A stretch of 6,726 nucleotides of DNA, taken from Sedimentisphaerales bacterium. Its GTDB lineage: Bacteria > Planctomycetota > Phycisphaerae > Sedimentisphaerales > SG8-4. The position numbers were made by a program, and so were the translations under genes. The DNA is taken from contig JAFGCA010000329.1 of the NCBI GenBank assembly GCA_016932895.1, positions 1 to 6,726 of the forward strand, in the 5' to 3' direction. The notes beneath the pieces are model-generated. The model saw only the letters and a program-made list of their open reading frames with translations. It did not search any database and had not been told where the DNA came from. Position 1 is the first letter of the stretch. Every line of letters starts with the position of its first letter. Positions 1 to 5,722 of the stretch are shown here, one piece after another.

Positions 1-38
1 ATCCGTCCGAGGAATTTTCGGTTCACCTCGGTAGCCAC
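1..38 (-). CDS. Possible 5' end of a CYTH-domain protein (partial, weak)
   Basis: Reading the minus strand from a GTG at 38-36 to the window edge gives 12 residues, VATEVNRKFLGR. CYTH/triphosphate tunnel metalloenzymes typically begin with a short leader followed by an ExExK motif, as in EIERKFL, and this stretch matches that pattern in length and position except that the second Glu is Asn. There is no clear Shine-Dalgarno upstream of the GTG, and another minus-strand frame is also open here. The call rests on 12 residues only and could be chance. If real, the gene points the same way as greA and continues to the left of the window. Confidence 0.22.
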   Translation of the reverse strand, partial: MATEVNRKFLGR

Positions 39-166
39 CCAAGCGGTGCGGCGGGGTAACCGGCCGTGCCGAAGCCTTGGGGTCAAGGGCGCATTAACGT
101 GCGAAGTGCAACGCGGCTATTCGTCGGAATCGCGAGCGACCGGATAGCACAATGACATTCTGAAGG

Positions 167-185
167 CTGGGGGCTTTGCCCCCAG
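167..185. repeat. Perfect hairpin, CTGGGGGC-TTT-GCCCCCAG
   Basis: Eight perfectly paired bases flank a three-base TTT loop. It is GC-rich enough to be a strong hairpin on either strand, but no T-tract follows on either side, so it is not a standard intrinsic terminator. It lies in non-coding DNA and may be part of a decayed REP-like element. Confidence 0.5.
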
Positions 186-487
186 AGGCATGGGATTTAT
201 CGCTTTGAGCCAGAGACAGGATAGAGGGTAAGGCGACGTATTATCAAGACACCGTCGCCGGTGCCCCTGGATCGCGACGGCGCTCGGGTTGCCTGCCGGC
301 AGCGCCCTACCTCGGCCACGACGTGCCCAGTGCATCAGAGCCTGCCCGCGCGAAGGCGGGGGGAGCCATCTTACGTTGGGCAGCGGGCTCACAGTCGCTT
401 CCTTGCGGACGCGCCGTCGAGGCGACACAGGTAGCCGTCCCCGTGATCCGAACGCTTAGTACCGCATTTCATAAATCGTGCGACTAT

Positions 488-570
488 AGATTGCTTCGCT
501 TCGCTCGCAATGACAGGGTCCACCCGCATATGTCATTGCGAGGAGTCCCGGCGCGCCGGGAAAGCAATCT
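488..570. repeat. Palindromic dispersed repeat (REP/MITE-like) downstream of greA
   Basis: The left arm (488-515) begins AGATTGCTTCGC and ends GCAATGACA. The right arm (531-570) begins TGTCATTGCGAG and ends AAGCAATCT, so the outer ends are perfect reverse complements over 12 and 9 bases. The middle of the right arm is replaced by a 16-base perfect palindrome, TCCCGGCGCGCCGGGA (546-561), giving a hairpin nested in a larger hairpin. The TGTCATTGCGAG...AAGCAATCT pattern is a familiar intergenic repeat in several bacterial phyla. It begins 37 bases past the greA stop, so it could act as a 3' stem-loop for the greA transcript. No transposase is present. Copy number in the genome cannot be judged from one window. 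Confidence 0.65.
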
Positions 571-606
571 CTTCCCGCATAGTCGCGGAACTTGCGACAT
601 GAGATA

Positions 607-1089
607 CTAATCGAATTCTGATTTGCCGATGTGGAGAACCTCGAAGTTGCGGTCGCCGCGGGGGATGCTCACCGAGACCCTGTCTCCGATGGAACTGCCC
701 AGAATGACACTGCCGACCGGCGAGTGAATGGAGATGCTGCCCGTATCGTAGTCGGCATCGTCCGGGCCGAGTAGTTGGTAGGTCACCTTCTCCTGCATAT
801 CCAGATCCAGCAAAGTCACCACCGTGCCGAACGCGGCTTCGTCGCATTCCACTTGCGTGCAATCGACGATATCCGACCGGTTGATCTTGCCTTTCAGTTC
901 GCCGATCTGCCCTTCGAGGAAGCCTTGTCGCTCCCGGCCGTAGATATAGGCGCCGTTTTCCTTCAGATCGCCCAGCTCCCGGGCCGCGGCGACGTCTTTC
1001 CTTACTTGCGTCAGTTCCTTCTCAAGCCGGTCCAGTTTCTCCTTCAGCTTGTTGAAACCCGTTCTTGAGATTGGTACAGGGTCCAGCAT
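607..1089 (-). CDS. greA: Transcription elongation factor GreA (transcript cleavage factor)
   Basis: GreA enters the RNA polymerase secondary channel and stimulates cleavage of the nascent RNA's 3' end, rescuing backtracked complexes. The predicted protein has 160 residues, close to the usual 158. Residues 1-75 form the N-terminal antiparallel coiled coil; its tip carries GDLKEN with Asp41 and Glu44, the same numbering as the catalytic pair in E. coli GreA. The C-terminal globular FKBP-like domain follows, with FGTVVTLLDLD and ISIHSPVGSVILG. The ATG at 1089 is preferred: it restores family numbering and sits 10 bases after a GGAGG, whereas the ATG at 1098 (three residues longer) is only one base from it. 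The conserved NAEY after the tip is NGAY here, followed by a GreB-like YIYGRER, so one acidic residue near the tip is lost. The gene is divergent from purA. Greater similarity to GreA than GreB is clear from the rest of the protein. Confidence 0.93.
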   Translation of the reverse strand: MLDPVPISRTGFNKLKEKLDRLEKELTQVRKDVAAARELGDLKENGAYIYGRERQGFLEGQIGELKGKINRSDIVDCTQVECDEAAFGTVVTLLDLDMQEKVTYQLLGPDDADYDTGSISIHSPVGSVILGSSIGDRVSVSIPRGDRNFEVLHIGKSEFD

Positions 1090-1099
1090 TTGCAACATG

Positions 1100-1104
1100 C
1101 CTCC
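1100..1104 (-). promoter_or_regulatory. Shine-Dalgarno deciding the greA start
   Basis: GGAGG on the minus strand is one base from the ATG at 1098 and ten from the ATG at 1089. Only the second spacing is workable, supporting the shorter 160-residue GreA. Confidence 0.6.
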
Positions 1105-1177
1105 ACGTATCGAAACCTCTATTCTCTCAGTTCAGCAAGCGATCAAATTCGTTGCTGCGACGACATTTGTCGGCACA

Positions 1178-1206
1178 TGGATAAGCATTCACGGCCTGCT
1201 TTTCAA
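1178..1206 (-). promoter_or_regulatory. Candidate greA promoter
   Basis: On the minus strand TTGAAA (1206-1201) is followed after 17 bases by TATCCA (1183-1178). The -35 box matches the sigma-70 consensus at five of six positions, the -10 box at only three. It would give a leader of roughly 80 bases before greA. This is pattern matching only, and sigma consensus in this lineage is less certain than in E. coli. Confidence 0.22.
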
Positions 1207-1362
1207 GCCGAAAATCACATTCCAAAAAAATGAAAGAATGGGGCACTCGCGCAGGAAAAGCCCCGACAGCGAAGCCAAATAGCCGGCTGCCCCGAATGGC
1301 GCTTCCCATTCGCCTGCCTTCTCTCTCATTGGCCCTGGCCTTGCGAGTGGCAAGACATCATT

Positions 1363-1389
1363 TTTTCGCGTAGTCCGCGTATTTCGTGG
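1363..1389 (-). repeat. Short 9-base periodic repeat
   Basis: Read on the minus strand, three 9-base units follow one another: CCACGAAAT, ACGCGGACT, ACGCGAAAA. They are degenerate, sharing mainly ACG at the unit start. This resembles a CCACGAAATACACGAAA-type intergenic repeat that I recall from planctomycetes and some other phyla. It is non-coding and has no known function. Confidence 0.4.
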
Positions 1390-1430
1390 TTTCAAAGCGG
1401 TGCCCCGTGGCCTGTGGTTCGGATGGGTAA

Positions 1431-1454
1431 AAGGCCCTTTCCCGGCCTTGTTTT
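1431..1454 (+). terminator. Terminator-like hairpin in the purA leader region
   Basis: AAGGCC (1431-1436) pairs with GGCCTT (1444-1449) around a seven-base loop and is followed by GTTTT, with an AA pair on the 5' side. The stem is short and the T-tract interrupted, so it is a weak intrinsic terminator at best. No plus-strand gene lies upstream that would need it. It could block stray transcription into purA, act as an attenuator if purA transcription starts further upstream, or be chance. Confidence 0.25.
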
Positions 1455-1484
1455 GTGGGCGGAGCGGGAGGTTGAATAATATGG

Positions 1485-1513
1485 TTGACCGGCGCGGGGG
1501 GGCTCAGTAGTGT
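1485..1513 (+). promoter_or_regulatory. Candidate purA promoter
   Basis: TTGACC (1485-1490) matches the sigma-70 -35 consensus at five of six positions and is followed after 17 bases by TAGTGT, which has the three most conserved -10 bases (TA....T). A transcript would start near 1520, giving a leader of about 45 bases with the AGGA at 1555-1558. This would drive purA and probably the genes behind it. Confidence 0.28.
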
Positions 1514-1563
1514 ATTGGGGTTTGTTTGCGTGGCCATCATTGGGGTTAAGAAATAGGAATCTG

Positions 1564-2841
1564 ATGAATACCTGTGTAGTTGGATTGCAATGGGGTGATG
1601 AAGGCAAGGGCAAGGTCGTCGATATTCTGGCCGAGCACAGCGAGCTGGTCGTTCGCTACGGGGGCGGCTCGAACGCCGGCCACACGGTCGTTATCGGCGA
1701 CAGTCGTTTCGCCCTGCATTTGCTGCCGAGCGGCTCGATCCGCCCGGGTGTGAGCTGCGTGATCGGCAACGCGGTCGTGGTCGATCCGGAGGTGCTGATC
1801 GGCGAGATCGACGGCCTGGCCGAGCGCGGGATCGCGCTGGCCGACCGCTTGTTTATCAGCGAAAACGCCCACGTCGTGCTGGACTACCACAAGAGAGAGG
1901 ACCAGTTGCGCGAGGAATCGCTGGGCAAGCAGAAGCTGGGCACGACGATTCGCGGGATCGGTCCGTGTTACGCCGACAAGGTGGGCCGCAGTTACGCGGT
2001 GCGGATGGGTGATTTTCGCGACGTGGACCGGCTCGCAGAGAAGCTTCAACACATCGTAGATTACAAGAACAAGCTCTTCGCGGCCCTCTACGGGGCCGAA
2101 CCGATGACGGTCGAGGCGCTCGTCGAGAAGTGCCGGTTGTATGCCGAGCGGCTCGTGCCCTTCACGACCGACACCACGGAGCTGCTCCACGAGGCCATTG
2201 GGGCCGGGAAGTCGGTCCTCTTCGAAGGGGCGCAAGGGGCGCTTCTGGACCTGGATCACGGAACGTTTCCGTACGTGACCAGCTCGAATTCGAGCGCGCT
2301 GGGTCTTCCCGCCGGGTGCGGGGTGCCGGCGCGGATGGTAGAGAAGTACATCGGGGTCGTCAAGGCGTACACGACGCGCGTGGGGGCCGGACCCTTCCCG
2401 ACCGAGCAGGACAACGAGATCGGCCAGTATATTCGCGACAAGGGCAACGAGTACGGCACGACGACGGGCCGGCCGCGCCGGTGCGGTTGGTTCGACGCGG
2501 TGGCGGTGGCCTACGGCGTCAAGATCGGGTCCGTCGATTCGCTGGCGCTGATGCACCTCGACACGCTGGCCGGGCTGGAGGAGTTGAGCCTTTGCAGTGC
2601 CTACGAGATCGATGGGAAAAGGACCACGTTCTTCCCGGCGAACATCGATCGCCTGGCGCTGGCTCGCCCGGTGTATGAAACGCTGCCCGGATGGGCCGAA
2701 GACGTCAGCGAGGCCACGAGCTTCGATCAGCTTCCGACCGCCGCCCAGGAGTACGTGCGGCGCATCGAGGAAATCGTCGGCACGCCGATCAACATGATCG
2801 GTGTGGGGCCCAAACGAAGCCAGACAATCATCAAACAATAA
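1564..2841 (+). CDS. purA: Adenylosuccinate synthase (PurA)
   Basis: This cytoplasmic enzyme condenses IMP with aspartate using GTP, giving adenylosuccinate, the first committed step from IMP to AMP. The 425-residue length is typical. The N-terminal QWGDEGKGK (9-17) carries the catalytic Asp12 and the GTP-phosphate loop; GGGSNAGHT (33-41) carries catalytic His40. GTTIRGIGP (126-134) is the IMP-binding segment, with Ile where Gly or Lys is common. FEGAQG, TRVGAGPFPTE, GTTTGRPRRCGWFD and the C-terminal GVGPKRSQTI (guanine binding) are all present. The ATG at 1564 has AGGA five bases upstream and starts the protein just before the family-conserved strand; the frame is open further upstream to a TTG-type start at 1510, which adds 18 unrelated residues. 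It heads the plus-strand gene run, with 41 bases to uppS. No frameshift or missing active-site residue is seen. Confidence 0.97.
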   Translation: MNTCVVGLQWGDEGKGKVVDILAEHSELVVRYGGGSNAGHTVVIGDSRFALHLLPSGSIRPGVSCVIGNAVVVDPEVLIGEIDGLAERGIALADRLFISENAHVVLDYHKREDQLREESLGKQKLGTTIRGIGPCYADKVGRSYAVRMGDFRDVDRLAEKLQHIVDYKNKLFAALYGAEPMTVEALVEKCRLYAERLVPFTTDTTELLHEAIGAGKSVLFEGAQGALLDLDHGTFPYVTSSNSSALGLPAGCGVPARMVEKYIGVVKAYTTRVGAGPFPTEQDNEIGQYIRDKGNEYGTTTGRPRRCGWFDAVAVAYGVKIGSVDSLALMHLDTLAGLEELSLCSAYEIDGKRTTFFPANIDRLALARPVYETLPGWAEDVSEATSFDQLPTAAQEYVRRIEEIVGTPINMIGVGPKRSQTIIKQ

Positions 2842-2873
2842 GCGCCACGGCGCCGCTGGGATCGCGAGGATTC

Positions 2874-2879
2874 GAGGGG
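2874..2879 (+). promoter_or_regulatory. Shine-Dalgarno deciding the uppS start
   Basis: GAGGGG lies three to five bases before the GTG at 2883. The in-frame ATGs at 2904 and 2913 have no comparable site, so the GTG start is preferred. Confidence 0.55.
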
Positions 2880-2882
2880 CAC

Positions 2883-3683
2883 GTGAGCGGCGGATTGGTT
2901 CCAATGGAAGAGATGCTGCAAAAGCGGGAAGCCACGGCCAAGCGGCTCGGGATTCAAGTCGAGCAGGTGCCGGGCAATATCGCCATTATCATGGATGGCA
3001 ACGGCCGGTGGGCCCGGCAAAAGGACCTGATGCGGTTTGAAGGGCATCGGGAGGGGGCTCGCACGGCCAAACGGATCGCCCAGCGCTGCGTGGATTTCGG
3101 TATTGGGTCGCTGACGCTGTATTCATTCAGCATGGAGAATTGGAAGCGTCCCCGCGCCGAGGTCAACGCGTTGATGCACCTGTACGCCGAGTACCTGGTG
3201 GGGATTCGACCGACGCTGATGAAGGACAACGTCCGGCTCATTCACCTCGGGCGCCAAGCCGGGCTGCCGCAGCCGGTCGTCGATGAGTTGCTGCGAACGA
3301 TGGAGATGACCCGGGACAATACCGGCATGGTGTTGGCCCTGGCGTTGAACTACGGAGGCCGGGCCGAACTCGTCGACGCCACCAGGGCCATCGCACAGGC
3401 ATGCAAGGACGGAAAGCTGGAGGCCGACGATATCGACGAGCGCACCATCAGCAGCGAGCTCTACACGAGGGAGATTCCGGACCCCGACCTTCTCGTGCGG
3501 ACCGCCGGTGAGATGCGCGTGAGCAACTTTCTGCTCTGGCAGATCTCGTACAGCGAGTTTCATGTGACCGAGACGCTCTGGCCGAGCTTCACCGAGGTGT
3601 CGCTGGAAGAAGCCATTCTGGCGTATGCCCGGAGGGACCGGCGCTTCGGCGCGATCAATATTGGGTCGGGCCCGGCCGAGTGA
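2883..3683 (+). CDS. uppS: Isoprenyl transferase (undecaprenyl diphosphate synthase family)
   Basis: This cis-prenyltransferase adds isopentenyl units to farnesyl diphosphate to make the long-chain carrier lipid used in peptidoglycan and other envelope polymers; it acts on the inner face of the membrane. With the GTG start it has 266 residues, against about 253 in E. coli. The signature MDGNGRW (37-43) contains catalytic Asp38. His55, the FSMENWKRP block (82-90) and the C-terminal Arg206, Glu210, Arg212, Ser214 and Glu225 in RTAGEMRVSNFLLWQ fall at a constant offset of 12 from the E. coli active-site residues, so the enzyme looks intact. The usual His before the signature (HVAIIMDG) is Asn32 and RTGGE/RTSGE reads RTAGE, both mild changes. 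Exact product chain length cannot be read from sequence. Starts at ATG 2904 or 2913 are alternatives. cdsA follows after 90 bases. Confidence 0.94.
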   Translation: MSGGLVPMEEMLQKREATAKRLGIQVEQVPGNIAIIMDGNGRWARQKDLMRFEGHREGARTAKRIAQRCVDFGIGSLTLYSFSMENWKRPRAEVNALMHLYAEYLVGIRPTLMKDNVRLIHLGRQAGLPQPVVDELLRTMEMTRDNTGMVLALALNYGGRAELVDATRAIAQACKDGKLEADDIDERTISSELYTREIPDPDLLVRTAGEMRVSNFLLWQISYSEFHVTETLWPSFTEVSLEEAILAYARRDRRFGAINIGSGPAE

Positions 3684-3693
3684 GCCGGCAGCG

Positions 3694-3716
3694 CTTGCCC
3701 GTCGCGTACGGGTGGG
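3694..3716 (+). other. Hairpin between uppS and cdsA
   Basis: CTTGCCCGT pairs with ACGGGTGGG around a CGCGT loop: nine pairs including three G-T wobbles, followed by only TTT. It lies 10 bases after the uppS stop. It is too weak to call a terminator; an mRNA-processing or stability stem-loop inside the operon is possible. Confidence 0.3.
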
Positions 3717-3773
3717 TTTGCTTCGAGACCATTCGAATGTGCAAATGACACAGCTCTGACGAATCCGCGAGCC

Positions 3774-4631
3774 ATGTTGAGACAACGGTTACTCTTCGGG
3801 ACTTTGATGACGGTGGCTTGTACCGGCATCGTGATTGTGGACGGCTGGTTGGACGGCTCTTTGACGGCCGCGACCGCCGACGACGGACCGGTGCAGGCGA
3901 CCCTGGTGGCACTGCTGGTGGCAGCGGCCCTGGGCCTGGGTTGTATGGAGCTGTCCCGGCTCGCCGCCGGTAAGGGGCTGATCGTATTGAACCCGGCTTC
4001 CGTCATCGGCGTGATGTTACTGGCGACCGCGTGGTACTGGCCTCAGATCGTGCCGGTGGACCGCGGGTCCTACGTCCTCGGGGTCATCGTTGTGGCGCTG
4101 CTCGGTGTGTTTGTGCAGCAGTATCTCCGCTTCGGCACGAGCGGCGTTTTGAACAACTGCGGGATTAGCTGTTTTACGATGATTTATTTGGGTCTGCTCG
4201 GAGCCTTCGTGCTGGGCGTTCGCATCGAGTTCGGGCTGTGGGAGATGTTTGCCGTTATTTGTGTTGTAAAGGCTTCTGACATAGGGGCTTACACGTTTGG
4301 CCGGATTTTTGGCAGGCACAAGCTCGCGCCTCGGGTCAGCCCGGGCAAGACCTGGGAGGGGATGGCCGGGGCCATGCTGGCCGGTATGGTGTTGAGTTTC
4401 GCGTTTGCCCGTGGTTTTGGTATAATGTCGGCTTGGCCGGCGTTGGTTTTCGGCGCGTGCCTTGCTGTTGTGGGGCAACTCAGTGACCTGGTGGAGTCCA
4501 TGTTGAAGCGCGATGCCGGCCAAAAGGATTCCGCCAACTGTGTGCCCGGATTCGGCGGTATACTGGATGTGATCGATTCGCCGCTGTTTGCGACGCCCTT
4601 TGCCTATGTTTTCTTGAAGCTCGTGGCGTAG
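3774..4631 (+). CDS. cdsA: Phosphatidate cytidylyltransferase (CDP-diglyceride synthase)
   Basis: This integral membrane enzyme converts phosphatidic acid and CTP to CDP-diacylglycerol, the precursor of all major phospholipids. The 285-residue protein begins MLRQRLLFG, a basic start typical of CdsA, followed by several hydrophobic spans (about 8-22, 42-58, 76-90, 100-115, 132-149, 156-166, 198-212, 221-236). Conserved blocks are KASDIGAYTFGRIFGRHKL (166-184), SPGKTWEG (189-196) and the CDS signature from Ser242 (SMLKRDAGQKDS) through VPGFGGILDVID (257-268). Key Lys245-Arg246, Lys251-Asp252, Asp265 and Asp268 are kept. The common His and Arg of PGHGGxxDRxD are Phe260 and Val266, as I recall from planctomycete-type CdsA proteins. 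The ATG at 3774 lacks a good Shine-Dalgarno but gives the expected N-terminus; Met12 (3807) is a less likely alternative. uppS-cdsA order is common in bacteria. Confidence 0.94.
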   Translation: MLRQRLLFGTLMTVACTGIVIVDGWLDGSLTAATADDGPVQATLVALLVAAALGLGCMELSRLAAGKGLIVLNPASVIGVMLLATAWYWPQIVPVDRGSYVLGVIVVALLGVFVQQYLRFGTSGVLNNCGISCFTMIYLGLLGAFVLGVRIEFGLWEMFAVICVVKASDIGAYTFGRIFGRHKLAPRVSPGKTWEGMAGAMLAGMVLSFAFARGFGIMSAWPALVFGACLAVVGQLSDLVESMLKRDAGQKDSANCVPGFGGILDVIDSPLFATPFAYVFLKLVA

Positions 4632-4678
4632 AAATCGAAACCGTCGGAACGACAGGAAACACTGTAGCGAGAAATGCG

Positions 4679-5641
4679 TTGGATGTAACCGTACAACTGG
4701 ATCCGGCCAAACAGTTGGAGCTGTTCGGCCCCGCCGACAGCCACCTCCGTCTGCTGCGCCGCTCGCTCGGCGTACAGATGACCGCCCGCCAGTCGACCCT
4801 CGTCATCAGCGGCGCCGAGACCAGCGTGCATCGCGCGACCGAACTGATCGACCGCATGCAGAAGCATCTGCTCAAGACCGGGCAACTGACCACCGAGGAC
4901 GTCACCGGCTTCGTGGAGCAGGGGCTGTGGTCCGGAGCGGTCGAGAGCGGGCAGGCGATCAGCGTCTATTCGAACAAGGTGGTCGAGCCGTCGACGCAAG
5001 GGCAGTTGCGCTATATCGAAACGATGCTCACGAACGATCTGACCTTCTGCACGGGTCCGGCCGGGACCGGCAAGACCTATCTGGCGGTGGCGGTGGCGGT
5101 CTCCATGCTCAAGAAGCGCCAGATTCGCCGGATCGTGCTGGCCCGCCCGGCCGTGGAGGCCGGCGAGAGGCTCGGTTTCTTGCCGGGCGACATTCAGGCG
5201 AAGGTCAATCCGTACCTGCGGCCGCTCTTCGATGCCATCGAAGATATGATGGATTTCGCCCAGATGCGAAAATTCATGGAGCTGGACATCATCGAGATCA
5301 TTCCCCTGGCCTTCATGCGCGGGCGGACGCTGAACGAGTCGGCCATCATCTGCGATGAGGCCCAGAACACCTCCGGTCTCCAGATGCTCATGGTGTTGAC
5401 GCGCCTCGGGCACGGGTCGAAGATGATCATCACCGGGGATATCACCCAGGTCGATTTGGCCGCCGGTCAGAAGAGCGGCCTGGTCGAAGCCATCGAGATT
5501 CTCAAAGCGATCGCCGGTATCGGCGTGGTGGAACTGGGCCAGCGCGATATCGTGCGGCACCGGCTGGTCCAGAACATCGTGCAGGCGTACAAGGACAGAC
5601 AGGACGAACAGAAGCACTCGGAAGCAGGTAAGGTCTCATGA
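4679..5641 (+). CDS. PhoH-like ATPase (YbeZ/PhoL family)
   Basis: PhoH-like proteins are P-loop ATPases linked to RNA metabolism and ribosome maturation, often functioning with the YbeY endoribonuclease. The 320-residue protein has an N-terminal KH-like region (about 1-68, LFGPADSHLRLL...), then the ATPase domain: Walker A GPAGTGKT (126-133), a conserved NPYLRPLFDAIEDM segment (177-190), FMRGRTLNES (212-221), Walker B IICDEAQN (223-230) and the GDITQVDL motif (253-260). All key residues are present. The start is a TTG at 4679, with only a weak GAGA six bases upstream. The frame stays open back into cdsA, but there is no other canonical start between there and Met34, and the TTG gives the full N-terminal domain. 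An ATG at 4675 is in another frame. The stop TGA overlaps an ATG (ATGA at 5638). The next gene is a 7TM-HD protein, a very common pairing. The classical name phoH is used loosely for this family. Confidence 0.93.
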   Translation: MDVTVQLDPAKQLELFGPADSHLRLLRRSLGVQMTARQSTLVISGAETSVHRATELIDRMQKHLLKTGQLTTEDVTGFVEQGLWSGAVESGQAISVYSNKVVEPSTQGQLRYIETMLTNDLTFCTGPAGTGKTYLAVAVAVSMLKKRQIRRIVLARPAVEAGERLGFLPGDIQAKVNPYLRPLFDAIEDMMDFAQMRKFMELDIIEIIPLAFMRGRTLNESAIICDEAQNTSGLQMLMVLTRLGHGSKMIITGDITQVDLAAGQKSGLVEAIEILKAIAGIGVVELGQRDIVRHRLVQNIVQAYKDRQDEQKHSEAGKVS

Positions 5642-5718
5642 ATCGGCCCGGACGACTCGAATCCGATGGGGACTGGGCAACGCTCGCGTTGCGTCGGATC
5701 GCTCGGGCGGGGAGCTGA
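5638..5718 (+). CDS. Possible 26-residue overlapping mini-ORF between phoH-like and 7TM-HD genes
   Basis: An ATG overlaps the phoH-like stop as ATGA and opens a 26-codon frame, starting MNRPGRLESD and ending RRIARAGS, that stops at TGA 5716-5718, four bases before the 7TM-HD ATG. AAGG (5630-5633) lies four bases upstream of the ATG. The Shine-Dalgarno of the next gene lies within its last codons. The peptide is basic with no recognisable motif or membrane segment. It may be a translational-coupling leader rather than a functional peptide, or chance in an 81-base spacer. Confidence 0.25.
   Translation: MNRPGRLESDGDWATLALRRIARAGS
5709..5714 (+). promoter_or_regulatory. Shine-Dalgarno for the 7TM-HD gene
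   Basis: GGGGAG lies eight bases before the ATG at 5723. An in-frame ATG at 5666 would add 19 residues but has no such site, so 5723 is preferred. Confidence 0.6.
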
Positions 5719-5722
5719 TCGC

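Larger units (their letters stand above)
39..606. other. Intergenic region with no recognised gene
   Basis: About 570 bases lie between the left edge and the end of greA. The short open frames here (minus 117-428, plus 323-610) have no domain, no Shine-Dalgarno and no family-like composition. The plus one ends inside the palindromic repeat at 488-570 and encodes the typical translation of such a repeat. Visible structure consists of a perfect 8-bp hairpin at 167-185, inverted arms CCGTCGC/GCGACGG near 252-282, and the repeat. The octamer CAATGACA occurs at 150-157 and 508-515 and inverted at 531-538, which suggests that decayed copies of related repeat elements make up part of the region. I compared it by eye with RNase P RNA, tmRNA, SRP RNA and tRNA signatures and found no convincing match. 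Confidence 0.6.
1090..1563. other. Divergent greA-purA intergenic region
   Basis: This stretch of about 470 bases separates two divergently transcribed genes, so it must contain both promoters. No protein-coding gene is supported: the short frames here (for example minus 1358-1540 and minus 1392-1613) are Pro-, Arg- and Thr-rich with no family resemblance, and some overlap real genes. It holds candidate promoters, a 7-bp hairpin CGAATGG/CCATTCG (1293-1312), a 9-base periodic repeat (1363-1389) and a terminator-like hairpin (1431-1454). I saw no known riboswitch core, including no purine-riboswitch motif ahead of purA. Confidence 0.6.

Noticed and set aside
48..73. Hairpin GGTGCGGC...GCCGTGCC as part of a structured RNA (RNase P or similar)
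   Set aside because: The pairing is partly wobble, and none of the conserved RNase P, tmRNA or riboswitch core sequences occurs nearby on either strand.
388..425. SRP RNA-like tip on the minus strand (TCC-GCAA-GGAAGC)
   Set aside because: A GNRA tetraloop closed by TCC/GGA resembles the SRP RNA tip, but the invariant CAGG and AGCAGCC flanks are absent and the wider fold is not matched.
323..610. Plus-strand open frame of 95 codons left of greA
   Set aside because: Its C-terminal third is the translation of the palindromic repeat at 488-570, and it has no Shine-Dalgarno or family-like segment.
1049..1282. Plus-strand open frame of 77 codons overlapping the greA start
   Set aside because: It overlaps the 5' end of greA and the greA promoter area, lacks a ribosome-binding site and has no recognisable family.
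1546..2904. Long minus-strand open frame of 452 codons opposite purA
   Set aside because: It mirrors the codon phase of a GC-rich real gene, is rich in Arg, His, Asp and Pro, and matches no family. purA is unmistakable on the other strand.
3694..3720. Intrinsic terminator between uppS and cdsA
   Set aside because: The stem has three wobble pairs and only three T residues follow, so it is unlikely to stop transcription.
4604..5617. Minus-strand open frame of 337 codons opposite the PhoH-like gene
   Set aside because: Antisense shadow with His/Gln/Asp-rich composition and no motif; the plus strand has a complete Walker ATPase.
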